A stretch of 12,819 nucleotides of DNA from positions 1 through 12,819 of the forward strand of contig CAJATB010000011.1 of NCBI GenBank assembly GCA_903944755.1. Direction: 5' to 3'. Positions within the stretch are counted from its first letter, which is position 1. Each line of letters starts with the position of its first letter. The notes below the pieces were generated by a model. That model saw nothing but the letters and a program-made list of their open reading frames with translations, made no database searches and was not told where the DNA came from. Position numbers and translations under genes: made by a program. Below are positions 1 to 7,725 of this stretch, one piece after another. Source of the DNA: an uncultured Bacteroidota bacterium. Lineage in GTDB: Bacteria > Bacteroidota > Bacteroidia > Chitinophagales > Chitinophagaceae.

Positions 1-1
1 A

Positions 2-388
2 TTTGCATATCATAATCATGACTATTCATTTACGAATCAAAACGGGCAATTGCCTCAGGATATCTTCATGAATAATACGGATAAAGCACTTGTCGATTTT
101 GAAATGGATATTTATTGGGTAACCGCTGCAGGCATGAATCCAATAGACTATATGAAAAAACACCCTGACCGTTTTACATTATGCCATGTTAAAGACTATT
201 CCAAAATTGCAGGGGGACATGAATCATGTATTTTAGGGAAGGGTACCCTTGATTTTAAGACAATATTACACGAAGCATCTAAGCTAGGAATGAAATATTA
301 TATAGTAGAGCAGGAGGCATACACAGGAACGAACGAACTAGACGCAGCTAAGGCCGACGCAGCTTACATGAATAATTTAACTTGGTAA
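2..388 (+). CDS. Sugar phosphate isomerase/epimerase, xylose-isomerase-like TIM barrel (3' part only)
   Basis: Only the C-terminal part is present. The reading frame is open to the window edge from base 2, and the residues before the first possible start (FAYHNHDYSF, bases 2-31) already belong to the fold, so the gene begins outside the window. Visible family motifs are YHNH near the edge, FEMD followed by YWV, HVKD at the end of a core strand, and VEQE near the C-terminus. The Glu/Asp, His and Glu of these motifs are the usual divalent-metal ligands of xylose-isomerase-like (AP_endonuc_2) barrels. Relatives isomerise or epimerise sugars and inositol derivatives; in Bacteroidota many are secreted and sit near Gfo/Idh/MocA oxidoreductases, one of which lies at 1799-3253. 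The substrate cannot be read from the sequence, and any signal peptide lies outside the window. Confidence 0.88.
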   Translation, partial: FAYHNHDYSFTNQNGQLPQDIFMNNTDKALVDFEMDIYWVTAAGMNPIDYMKKHPDRFTLCHVKDYSKIAGGHESCILGKGTLDFKTILHEASKLGMKYYIVEQEAYTGTNELDAAKADAAYMNNLTW

Positions 389-410
389 TGATTACTTAGT
401 TATTTGTATA

Positions 411-450
411 AAAATTCCCGAATGCATTTGTATTCGGGAATTTTTATTTT
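411..450. terminator. Strong bidirectional hairpin terminator
   Basis: Bases 411-423 (AAAATTCCCGAAT) pair perfectly with 432-444 over 13 bp around the 8-base loop GCATTTGT. A T-rich tract (441-450) follows on the + strand and an A-run (410-414) precedes, giving a T-run on the other strand. It lies between two convergent genes, 23 bases after the isomerase stop and about 60 bases beyond the aminotransferase stop, so it probably ends both transcripts. Confidence 0.85.
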
Positions 451-506
451 AGACCGTTAAATTTTTTACAAACAAGGATAGCTATTCCAAATTCAAAAAA
501 GGACTG

Positions 507-1679
507 CTATTGTTTTATGATAAGCGAACTTGTTTTCATTATTTCTCCCAATGCTTTATACAGTGCTTCCAAATCCTCCATGCTATTAAAAACATTTATG
601 GAATACCTCATATATACATCCTCGCCTTGGCGCATAAGAGGTATTTCTATTTTGTAATCGACAAATAGTTTTCTTTGTAATATTTCCGGCTCGGTTGTTT
701 TTATAGGAATACTTATCATTTGTCCAATCCATTCACTTGTAAGTGGACTGATAGGTTTAGTACCTAGTAAGTCATAAAACGGCTGGGCATTGGCTAATAC
801 CATTTCACGACATTTTTTTGACACTGCATTCCAGTTATTCTCTTGCATAAATAAAATGCATGTAGGCACGGCTAAAAATGCAGAAAAATCACGGGTACCT
901 ATCATTTGGTGGTAGTCTAAAAATTTGGAATGCGACGGTTTTGCTGCTTTATACCCCCAGCTTACTACTAATGGCTCGCATATATATTGAACGCTTTTAT
1001 GTGCGTACAAAAAACTACATCCTTTAGGCGCCATCATCCATTTGTGACAGGCACCTATGTAAAAGTCAGCCATTAGTTCCCCAATATTTAATTCCACTTG
1101 TGCAGGCGCGTGGGCCCCATCTACGATAGTGATTAGTCCTTTCGATTTTGCAATGGCACATATTTCTTTTACAGGAAATATTAAAGCTGTTGCGCTTGTA
1201 ATATGACTTATAAAAATTGCCTTGGTAGTTGGGCGTATGCCTTCAAAAAATTCAGCAATAAAAGTTTCTTTATTAGTTATCGGCAAGGTGATGGGCTGCC
1301 TTCTGTAAGTTGCTTTTTTCTTTTCGCAATAATATTCCCATGTTTTATCACATGCGCCATATTCAATATTAGTCGCTAAAATTTCATCGCCTGCTTCTAA
1401 AGGAAAACTTTTTGCAATTACGTTTACTCCGAAGGTAGGACTAGTGATATATACTAAATCATCCTTATCCTCGCAATGTAAATAGTTTGCCAATGCAGCC
1501 CTCGAAGTAGCTAGGTATTCATAACCATCAAATGCCATAAATTGAACAGGTTCGGCTTCCAATACCCTTTGCCATTGCTGGTAATTGTCAAATATTGGTT
1601 TTGGCGTTGCGCCAAAAGATCCAAAGTTTAAAAAATGAATATCTTTATTTAGTAAGAATTGTTCCTTTAAATTATTCAT
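507..1679 (-). CDS. Class V PLP-dependent aminotransferase, isopenicillin-N-epimerase-like
   Basis: This 390-residue protein has the fold-type I PLP architecture of class V aminotransferases (NifS/CefD branch). An N-terminal loop FLNFGSFGATP (about residues 17-27) matches the 'LNxGSxG' substrate/PLP entry motif. The core has VDGAH with Asp187, which contacts the pyridine nitrogen, and GACHKWMMAPKG with Lys213 as the Schiff-base lysine. The motif TRDFSAFLAVPT and the C-terminal small domain (MRYSINVFNSMEDLEAL) are also family-like. No signal peptide is seen, so it should be cytosolic. Relatives include isopenicillin N epimerase, cysteine desulfurases and kynureninase-like enzymes; beta-lactam synthesis is not implied, and the real substrate is unknown. 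The ATG start has the A/T-rich leader ACAGAAACAAATACT and no Shine-Dalgarno. A terminator upstream (1753-1782) separates it from the oxidoreductase gene, so it probably has its own promoter within 1680-1752. Confidence 0.88.
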   Translation of the reverse strand: MNNLKEQFLLNKDIHFLNFGSFGATPKPIFDNYQQWQRVLEAEPVQFMAFDGYEYLATSRAALANYLHCEDKDDLVYITSPTFGVNVIAKSFPLEAGDEILATNIEYGACDKTWEYYCEKKKATYRRQPITLPITNKETFIAEFFEGIRPTTKAIFISHITSATALIFPVKEICAIAKSKGLITIVDGAHAPAQVELNIGELMADFYIGACHKWMMAPKGCSFLYAHKSVQYICEPLVVSWGYKAAKPSHSKFLDYHQMIGTRDFSAFLAVPTCILFMQENNWNAVSKKCREMVLANAQPFYDLLGTKPISPLTSEWIGQMISIPIKTTEPEILQRKLFVDYKIEIPLMRQGEDVYMRYSINVFNSMEDLEALYKALGEIMKTSSLIIKQ

Positions 1680-1749
1680 AGTATTTGTTTCTGTAATTGA
1701 AGGTAATAATTAAATAGTAGCGTAAGCTTTTAAATAAAAATTATTACAT

Positions 1750-1782
1750 AAAAAAACCTCCTCCGTTAAGGGAAGAGGTTTT
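1750..1782 (-). terminator. Hairpin terminator of the Gfo/Idh/MocA gene
   Basis: Bases 1753-1764 pair with 1771-1782 (12 positions with one C-A mismatch) around the loop GTTAAG. On the - strand the stem is followed by a run of T (bases 1756 down to 1750). It lies 16 bases beyond the stop of the oxidoreductase gene and upstream of the aminotransferase gene, so the two minus-strand genes are probably not one operon. Confidence 0.8.
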
Positions 1783-1798
1783 AAATTTTCTTATTTTC

Positions 1799-3253
1799 TT
1801 ATACTCCTAATGTCCAACCATTACGATAATTCCTTTTCACAAATTGGTTTGCTAAATCGAAATTCGTAATTTTCATATTTGGACCATCCCATAATAATTG
1901 TATATGTTGTCCAGGGTGTGTCGTATTTCCTTTTGCATCTTTTTGAGTGATGTCGTAACTTCTAATTGCAAGGTTACCCATTAATACAGATTCTGTTAAT
2001 GGTCCAGCAATATCGAAATTAGAACTCAAAGTTTTTGCTTCAGCACTGTTTGGTCCAGCAATACAGGCGTCTACCCATGCTGAATAGTGACCTGCTTCTC
2101 CGTTCTTAACCCTAGCAACTGTTTCAGGCACTTTGGTAGTTACTGTTAAATTGGTAGGTAATAGCTGAGGGTTAATGCCATAAGTACCCGCCATCATTTT
2201 TCCTTTTGTGCCAACGAAAATAATTCCGTTTCCACCGTCTCCCATTTCTTCGTTGGGGCCTAATTCTGCAGGTCTTTCTGGTTGTATGCCTCCGTCCATC
2301 CAATGTAATTTTACATCAGGTTTTCCATTTTGTCCTTTAAAGGTTAGTATAATATGTGAACCAATTGGGGGGCTATCTAATGAAGTAACTCTTTGCCAAG
2401 GTGCAGAAAATCTTGTGGCTACACTACATTCTGCAGCAGTAGGATATCCTAAACCTAAAACAGCAAATGCTGGCGCCATTATATGACATGCCATATCACC
2501 TAAAGCACCGGTACCGTAATCCCACCAGCCTCTCCAGTTAAATGGCAATAAGCCATCAAAATAACTTTTATCTGGGGCTGTTCCTAGCCACAAATTAAAA
2601 TCTAATTCTGGAGGTATTGCAGCGGACGTTGCTGGACGAATAACGCCTTGTGGCCATACCGGCCTGTCGGTATAACAATAAATAGTGTGTACGTCGCCAA
2701 TTAAGTTTGCATTGTACCAATCTTGTAATACTCTTACTCCATTACCCGAAGCGCCTTGGTTACCCATTTGAGTTACCACATTATACTTTGTTGCAGACTC
2801 GGTCATTACACGTGCTTCAAAAATATCATGCGACATTGGCTTTTGCACATACACATGTTTTTTTAACTGCATAGCTGCCATTGCTTGCACAGCGTGCATA
2901 TGGTCGGGTGTTGAAACCGACACCGCATCAATGTGCTTATGTTCTTTATCTAACATTTCACGGTAGTCCTTATAGTATTTTGCTTTAGGATACTTTTTTC
3001 TACTATCAACCGCTTGGCGATCGTCTACATCACATAAAAATGCTACATCTACTTTGCCTGTTTCGAAAAACGCACCTAAGTCACTGCTTCCTTTACCACC
3101 AGCGCCAATTCCTGCAACTTGCAGCCTATCACTTGGTGCTGTAAATCCATTTCCGCCAAGTACATGCCTAGGCAAAATATAGAAGCCTCCAAATGCTAGC
3201 GACGCATTTTTAATAAAATCTCTTCTTGAGTTATTTGTTTTTTTTCTAGACAT
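1799..3253 (-). CDS. Tat-exported Gfo/Idh/MocA family oxidoreductase
   Basis: This 484-residue NAD(P)-dependent sugar or polyol dehydrogenase starts with a twin-arginine signal: SRRDFIK at residues 9-15 followed by a hydrophobic stretch to about residue 34, so it is probably folded with its cofactor in the cytosol and exported to the periplasm. No clean AxA cleavage site is visible. The Rossmann domain follows with VAGIGAGGKG (46-55), CDVDD at the end of strand 2, STPDHMHA (114-121) and VQKPMSHD (136-143), where Lys138 matches the catalytic lysine of the EKP motif. The C-terminal domain contains WWDYGTGALGDMACH (243-257), a conserved block of the Tat-signal subfamily with a candidate catalytic His257. 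Relatives oxidise sugars, often at C3, or act as glycosidases through transient oxidation. The substrate is not known. It is transcribed divergently from the aldehyde dehydrogenase, with 148 bases between them. Confidence 0.92.
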   Translation of the reverse strand: MSRKKTNNSRRDFIKNASLAFGGFYILPRHVLGGNGFTAPSDRLQVAGIGAGGKGSSDLGAFFETGKVDVAFLCDVDDRQAVDSRKKYPKAKYYKDYREMLDKEHKHIDAVSVSTPDHMHAVQAMAAMQLKKHVYVQKPMSHDIFEARVMTESATKYNVVTQMGNQGASGNGVRVLQDWYNANLIGDVHTIYCYTDRPVWPQGVIRPATSAAIPPELDFNLWLGTAPDKSYFDGLLPFNWRGWWDYGTGALGDMACHIMAPAFAVLGLGYPTAAECSVATRFSAPWQRVTSLDSPPIGSHIILTFKGQNGKPDVKLHWMDGGIQPERPAELGPNEEMGDGGNGIIFVGTKGKMMAGTYGINPQLLPTNLTVTTKVPETVARVKNGEAGHYSAWVDACIAGPNSAEAKTLSSNFDIAGPLTESVLMGNLAIRSYDITQKDAKGNTTHPGQHIQLLWDGPNMKITNFDLANQFVKRNYRNGWTLGV

Positions 3254-3401
3254 AGCAAATCGTTAAATGATTATAGTAGGGTTTATATTTAAGTACGTTA
3301 AGTTATAAAATAATTAGGGAAAATGTCAAATATTTCACCAATAACATAATTGGCCTATAGCTTTCAGGAATTAAGCTTAAATTACATTATAATATTATCG
3401 T

Positions 3402-4769
3402 ATGAACCCTACTATTACTAGTTTACGTTCTTATTTTAAGTCCGGAGCGACGCAGACCTATGAATTTAGATTGAACCAGTTAAAAAGGCTTAAGCAGGTT
3501 GTCATTGACCATGAAAAAGAATTGTATCAAGCCTTGTATGCCGACCTTAGAAAAACCGACGAAGATGCCTGGGCTACCGAGGTGGGATTTTTCTTGAGTG
3601 AATTAAACTATACCATCGAACATTTAAAGGCTTGGATGCAACCGAATTCTGTTCCAACTAATTTAGTCAATCAGCCATCTACTAGTTATACAATTCAAGA
3701 ACCTTTAGGTGTGGTATGTATTATTGCTCCCTGGAACTATCCGTTTCAGTTATTATTTACTCCATTAATTGGCGCAATTGCTGGAGGTAATTGTGCAGTG
3801 CTTAAGCCTAGTGAATTTGCGCCAGCTACAGCAGCGGTAATGGGCAAAATAATTAATTCATTATTCCCTGACAACTATATCCTTTATATGGAAGGAGAGG
3901 GCGCTACGGTGTTGCCTCCATTGTTAACTGAAAACAGATTTGATCATATTTTTTATACCGGGAGTACGCTGGTTGGGAAAATTATTTATAAATACGCAGC
4001 CGAACAATTGGTCCCGGTCACTTTAGAATTAGGGGGGAAAAGTCCTGCTGTTATTACTTCTGATGCAAATATTAGGGTTGCAGCACGCCGTTTAGCAAGT
4101 CCTAAATTTTCCAATTGTGGACAAATGTGTATTGCGCCTGACTACGTTTTAGTACCAACCGAATTAAAGGATGCTTTCATAAAAGAACTGATTATTGCAA
4201 TTCAAGCATTTTATGGCGAAGACGCTGAAGCTTCTGAACACTATGGAAAAATAATAAATGATAAACAATGGTTGCGTTTAACTTCCTATTTAGCTGATGG
4301 GGAAATTGTTTATGGAGGTAAATCGAATAGAGAAAAATTATTTATTGAGCCAACCATTATGACGGGTGTTCACGCAGATGCAAAAATAATGCAGGATGAA
4401 ATATTTGGACCTATTCTTCCTGTTATCACTTATCAAAGTAATGAAGAAGCGTTGGCTATCATCCAAAAAAATCCGAATCCTTTGGCATTTTATGTTTTTA
4501 CGGAAAATAAAGTAGATGAACAATATTGGCTTACCAATGTACCTTCGGGAGGCGCTTGTGTGAATAATGCAACAATGCATATTACCAATCATGAATTGCC
4601 TTTTGGTGGCAGGGGTTTTAGCGGAACAGGAGGCTATCATGGCAAGCAAAGCTTTGCTACTTTTACACACACAAAGTCGGTATTGAAAACGCCTACATGG
4701 ATAGATCCTGGTTTTAAATATCCTCCTTATAAAGGAAAAGGATGGTTATTGAAAAGATTAATAGGGTAG
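3402..4769 (+). CDS. NAD(P)-dependent aldehyde dehydrogenase, class 3 (fatty-aldehyde type)
   Basis: The 455-residue protein oxidises aldehydes to carboxylic acids. It has the short N-terminus typical of class 3 ALDH. Motifs in order are APWNYPFQ (109-116), with the oxyanion-hole Asn112; YTGSTLVGK (185-193), the nucleotide-binding loop; LELGGKSP (208-215), with the general base Glu209; FSNCGQMCIAPDYV (236-249), with the catalytic Cys243; EIFGPILPV (333-341); and LPFGGRGFSGTGGYHGKQSF near the C-terminus. All active-site residues are present. Class 3 enzymes favour medium- and long-chain or aromatic aldehydes, including lipid-peroxidation products. There is no transmembrane tail; the C-terminus is short, basic and amphipathic. 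A peroxidase gene starts 41 bases downstream on the same strand, suggesting an operon for peroxide and aldehyde stress. The leader before the ATG is A/T-rich without a Shine-Dalgarno. Confidence 0.95.
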   Translation: MNPTITSLRSYFKSGATQTYEFRLNQLKRLKQVVIDHEKELYQALYADLRKTDEDAWATEVGFFLSELNYTIEHLKAWMQPNSVPTNLVNQPSTSYTIQEPLGVVCIIAPWNYPFQLLFTPLIGAIAGGNCAVLKPSEFAPATAAVMGKIINSLFPDNYILYMEGEGATVLPPLLTENRFDHIFYTGSTLVGKIIYKYAAEQLVPVTLELGGKSPAVITSDANIRVAARRLASPKFSNCGQMCIAPDYVLVPTELKDAFIKELIIAIQAFYGEDAEASEHYGKIINDKQWLRLTSYLADGEIVYGGKSNREKLFIEPTIMTGVHADAKIMQDEIFGPILPVITYQSNEEALAIIQKNPNPLAFYVFTENKVDEQYWLTNVPSGGACVNNATMHITNHELPFGGRGFSGTGGYHGKQSFATFTHTKSVLKTPTWIDPGFKYPPYKGKGWLLKRLIG

Positions 4770-4810
4770 CTAAAAAATAATTGCTCGGTTTGAAAAATAA
4801 AAAATCAATA

Positions 4811-5467
4811 ATGATTATCAAAATTGCCATCACATTGGGAGTACTAATCACTGCCACTTTGTTGATGAAAAAAAAGGAAATGAGTTACAAGCAGTCAGTA
4901 ATGAAAACCTTGTATCCAATGATTATGTGGGGTAGCCGATCGGCTGGAAAAAAAGAAATTTTAATTAATAAAGATAAAGCGGTGCCCATGGTATCTTTTT
5001 ATAGCTTATCAGCGAAAGATATCGTAGGCAATGATTTTAATTTCGCAAGTTTAAAAGGTAAGAAGGTATTAATTGTAAACACAGCAAGTGATTGCGGTTT
5101 TACAGGACAATATGAAGCGCTAGAGCAATTACAGCAACAGTTTAAAGACAAGTTGGTGGTGATTGGGTTTCCTTCTAACGATTTTAAGGAACAAGAGAAA
5201 GGGGACAATGAAAATATTGCCGCTTTCTGTAAGAAAAACTATGGGGTAACTTTTCCTTTAATGTCAAAATCAATTGTGCTTAAAAAGAATCACCAAAACG
5301 AAGTACATAAATGGTTGACCGATATGACAATTAATGGATGGTGTCATCAGGAACCTGCTTGGAATTTTTGCAAATATTTAATTAATGAGGAAGGAACACT
5401 TACGCATTACTTCCCAATGTCAATTGACCCTTTGGATGCCGAAGTGATAAAGGCAATTGAAAATTAA
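4811..5467 (+). CDS. Membrane-anchored glutathione peroxidase family protein (Cys type, probably thioredoxin-dependent)
   Basis: This 218-residue protein has an N-terminal membrane segment (about residues 3-19, IIKIAITLGVLITATLL), a basic linker of about 45 residues, then a GPx/thioredoxin-fold domain. Residue numbers use the ATG at 4811. An in-frame TTG at 4781 would add 10 residues, but the ATG has an A-rich leader and puts the hydrophobic segment right at the N-terminus. The catalytic tetrad is visible: Cys95 in NTASDCGFTGQYEAL, Gln128 in FKEQE, and Trp184-Asn185 in PAWNF. Cys140 (AAFCKKNYG) sits where non-animal enzymes carry the resolving cysteine, so thioredoxin rather than glutathione is the likely reductant. 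The usual PCNQF is PSNDF here. The anchor suggests action at the cytoplasmic membrane on lipid peroxides. It lies 41 bases after the aldehyde dehydrogenase and converges on dusB with a 16-base gap. Confidence 0.9.
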   Translation: MIIKIAITLGVLITATLLMKKKEMSYKQSVMKTLYPMIMWGSRSAGKKEILINKDKAVPMVSFYSLSAKDIVGNDFNFASLKGKKVLIVNTASDCGFTGQYEALEQLQQQFKDKLVVIGFPSNDFKEQEKGDNENIAAFCKKNYGVTFPLMSKSIVLKKNHQNEVHKWLTDMTINGWCHQEPAWNFCKYLINEEGTLTHYFPMSIDPLDAEVIKAIEN

Positions 5468-5483
5468 TTGAAGCGTTTCACTT

Positions 5484-6524
5484 TTAATTAATTGGACAAT
5501 TTTCGTGGTAGTTCTCAAGTACAATATGGCCTGATTCAATGATCATGTCCTTGTAGGTTACTTTAATTTCATCAAGCACCTCCTCAATTTCTTTCGGTTC
5601 TTTTAGGGTAACTAGTTTAGCACGATATTCTTTTATATTCGGCAAGCCTCTTAGGTAATTGGCATAATGCCTTCTCATTTCATTAATGCCTGCAATAGGT
5701 CCCTTCCATTCTAGGGATTTTATTAAATGTTTTCTTGCGACTTCTACTCTTTCTTCAATTGTAGGATCGGCCATTCGCTGACCTGTAGCTAAGAAATGTT
5801 TTATTTCTCGGAATATCCATGGATAGCCAATTGCTGCTCGACCAATCATAATTCCATCTACACCATATTTATTTTTATACTCAAGTGTTTTTTCAGGAGA
5901 ATTAATATCTCCATTTCCAAATATGGGTATATGTATGCGGGGGTCATTTTTAATTTCTCCTATTAATGTCCAGTCGGCTTCTCCTTTATACATTTGCATT
6001 CTTGTACGACCATGTATGGCTAAAGCTTTAATACCTACATCCTGCAAACGTAAAGCTACTTCATGAATATTTTTACTTGATTCATCCCAGCCAAGCCTAG
6101 TTTTTACTGTCACCGGCAGGTTGGTGCTTTTTACTACCGCTTCCGTTAAGCGTACCATTAAGTCTAGGTCCTTTAATACACCAGCTCCAGCCCCTTTCAT
6201 AGCAACCTTTTTTACGGGACAACCAAAATTAATATCAATTAAATCAGGTTGCACTGTGTCAACTATTTTTGTACAAAGAGACATTGCTTCTTCGTCCCCA
6301 CCGAATATTTGTATACCAATAGGGCGTTCAAAGTCGTAAAAGTCTAGCTTTTGCTTACTTTTCATGGCATCTCGAATAAGCCCTTCGCTACTGATGAACT
6401 CGGTGTACATTAAATCGGCGCCGTTGTCCTTGCAAACTACTCTAAATGGGGGATCACTAACATCCTCCATTGGAGCTAGTAAAAGGGGGAAATCAGGCAA
6501 TTGTATAGGACCTATAGAAACCAT
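5484..6524 (-). CDS. dusB: tRNA-dihydrouridine synthase B
   Basis: This flavoenzyme reduces specific uridines in the tRNA D-loop to dihydrouridine, using FMN and NADPH, in the cytosol. The 346-residue protein has the whole family signature. LAPMEDVSDPPFR (16-28) starts the TIM barrel and binds FMN. DINFGCPVKKVAMKGAGAGVL (97-117) carries the catalytic acid Cys102. VKTRLGWD (140-147) has Lys141 and AIHGRTR has His171, both FMN/tRNA contacts. GNGDI (203-207) and DGIMIGRAAIGYPWIF (223-238) bind the FMN phosphate. A helical tRNA-binding domain follows. The length and the MGRxxIGxPW-type motif fit DusB (nifR3/TIGR00737) better than DusA or DusC. The gene is single, divergent from the CPBP protease gene with only 63 bases between the starts, and that gap contains an inverted repeat. 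Confidence 0.94.
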   Translation of the reverse strand: MVSIGPIQLPDFPLLLAPMEDVSDPPFRVVCKDNGADLMYTEFISSEGLIRDAMKSKQKLDFYDFERPIGIQIFGGDEEAMSLCTKIVDTVQPDLIDINFGCPVKKVAMKGAGAGVLKDLDLMVRLTEAVVKSTNLPVTVKTRLGWDESSKNIHEVALRLQDVGIKALAIHGRTRMQMYKGEADWTLIGEIKNDPRIHIPIFGNGDINSPEKTLEYKNKYGVDGIMIGRAAIGYPWIFREIKHFLATGQRMADPTIEERVEVARKHLIKSLEWKGPIAGINEMRRHYANYLRGLPNIKEYRAKLVTLKEPKEIEEVLDEIKVTYKDMIIESGHIVLENYHENCPIN

Positions 6525-6550
6525 ATGAATTCATTATATTGCACCTAAAC

Positions 6551-6572
6551 TGGTACAGCTGCAAATGTACCA
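6551..6572. repeat. Inverted repeat in the dusB/CPBP divergent promoter region
   Basis: TGGTACA (6551-6557) and TGTACCA (6566-6572) are perfect 7-bp arms around the 8-base spacer GCTGCAAA. The element sits in the middle of the 63-base gap between two divergent starts, where it could be an operator or a small hairpin. There is no T-run, so it is not a terminator. A chance match cannot be excluded. Confidence 0.35.
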
Positions 6573-6587
6573 ATAAATTGCATTTAC

Positions 6588-7505
6588 ATGGAATCATCTA
6601 CGAAAAGCATTTTTTATTTTTCCCCTGCTTTAAGAATGGCTATTTTTTTAGTTTTAACCGGCATTAGTATGCTTTTAGGAGGGTTAATTAGCTTTTCAAT
6701 AGTTGCAGCTGTCCTACACGCGAATTTTTCCCAAATCCAAGAGGTGCTAATAAGGCCTGAAAATGTAAAATTGGCTCAGTTTGCCAATGCTTTTGCTTCC
6801 CTAATTGCTTTTGGGGTGCCTGCTTTTGTGGACGCCTATTTATGTAAGGGTAGTATTAAGCAAAACATGGGTTTTGCGCCTGTTAAGTCGGGTTACCAAA
6901 TAGGGATAGTTATTTTATTAGCTTTTACGGGCTTACTGTTAAGTGGAGCATTAGGAGATTTGACACAAAAAATTCCTATCCCAAATGAATGGAAAGTAGG
7001 CGCTGATCGCTTAGAAGCGCAGTACAAAAAAGCATTACTTGCCATGACACAAATGAAGTCATTATTTGATTTACTAGTTGCAATAATTGCTGTTGCCGTG
7101 GTGCCAGCAATTGTGGAAGAACTTTATTTTAGAGCGGGGCTTCAAAAAATACTAATTAATTGGTCGGGTAAACCTCATTTGGCAATTATAATAACTGCGA
7201 TCGTTTTTAGTACTTTTCATTTTTCCTATTTTGGATTTTTATCAAGAATGTCCTTGGGTATTATGTTAGGGTACATTTACTTTTTTACTAAAACTATTTG
7301 GTTGCCGATGCTCATGCACTTTTTGAATAATTTAGTAGGCATTTCAACTTTGTATTTTGTAAAAGGAGATCCTAAAAAAGTGGATGCGGTATTGGAACAA
7401 AACTTGACTTTTTATTGGGTATTTGTTGCACTAATTTTAGTGTTTTTATTATTGAGAAGATTAAATATTATTTCAAATGATGCAAGACTGGAAAAAAGTA
7501 TTTAG
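6588..7505 (+). CDS. CPBP family intramembrane glutamic endopeptidase (Abi/Rce1-like)
   Basis: This 305-residue polytopic membrane protein has about eight hydrophobic segments and the three conserved motifs of the CPBP (CAAX protease and bacteriocin-processing, PF02517) family. They are EELYFR (177-182, catalytic Glu177/Glu178 and Arg182), FSTFH (207-211, His211) and MHFLNN (243-248, His244 and Asn248). Members cleave within or next to the membrane, processing prenylated proteins in eukaryotes and peptides or membrane proteins in bacteria; the substrate here is unknown. Its 3' end overlaps the next gene by 29 bases in a different frame, so the two are likely translated together. It opens a four-gene plus-strand cluster ending with cdsA and psd. 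The ATG at 6588 is close to the end of the promoter region and has no Shine-Dalgarno. Confidence 0.9.
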   Translation: MESSTKSIFYFSPALRMAIFLVLTGISMLLGGLISFSIVAAVLHANFSQIQEVLIRPENVKLAQFANAFASLIAFGVPAFVDAYLCKGSIKQNMGFAPVKSGYQIGIVILLAFTGLLLSGALGDLTQKIPIPNEWKVGADRLEAQYKKALLAMTQMKSLFDLLVAIIAVAVVPAIVEELYFRAGLQKILINWSGKPHLAIIITAIVFSTFHFSYFGFLSRMSLGIMLGYIYFFTKTIWLPMLMHFLNNLVGISTLYFVKGDPKKVDAVLEQNLTFYWVFVALILVFLLLRRLNIISNDARLEKSI

Positions 7506-7686
7506 TAGTAGTGCTTTGGCTCAATCCTCAATAGTAATGGGCCTATTGAACGAAAAGGATATTCCCGCTAAAACCCTGAATAAGCAAGATTCTTCTTATG
7601 TTTTTTTGGGTGAAGTGGAAGTGTATGTGCCAGCCGAATATTTCGAAAAAGCGGAAGCACTAATTAGTACATTAGACTTGCGTTAA
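7477..7686 (+). CDS. Small DUF2007-type protein (putative signal-transducing protein)
   Basis: This is a short 69-residue soluble protein. The sequence pattern (hydrophobic 'vFsssalAqssiV..LL...dIpA', a short linker with SSYVFLGEVEVYVPAEYFEKAEALI) fits DUF2007 (PF09413), a small alpha/beta fold of unknown function in which a helix is followed by strands and a final helix after a conserved Pro. The start is ATG at 7477 or the adjacent ATG at 7480; both lie inside the CPBP protease gene, giving a 29-base overlap. cdsA follows 39 bases later. Some DUF2007 domains are fused to or encoded next to membrane proteins, so a regulatory or partner role for the protease is possible, but this is inference from position only. 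Confidence 0.78.
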   Translation: MMQDWKKVFSSSALAQSSIVMGLLNEKDIPAKTLNKQDSSYVFLGEVEVYVPAEYFEKAEALISTLDLR

Positions 7687-7725
7687 AATTTCATTTAAAT
7701 TATAAATTGGGTATAAATTTATTCT

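Noticed and set aside
507..1679. Reading the class V aminotransferase as a beta-lactam (isopenicillin N epimerase) gene.
   Set aside because: Similarity is at fold and motif level only; no beta-lactam biosynthesis genes are nearby.
2208..2486. Plus-strand open frame of 92 codons inside the Gfo/Idh/MocA gene.
   Set aside because: It is antisense to a well-supported gene and its translation shows no family features.
3388..3393. TATAAT before the aldehyde dehydrogenase start.
   Set aside because: It is only 8 bases from the ATG, has no convincing upstream element, and this sequence is not the usual Bacteroidota promoter motif; the region is simply A/T-rich.
5462..5493. Two copies of the self-complementary AATTAATT flanking the GPx/dusB convergent gap, possible terminator.
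   Set aside because: The stem is only 8 bp, wholly A/T, with a loop of 16 bases and no T-run; each copy merely overlaps a TAA stop codon.
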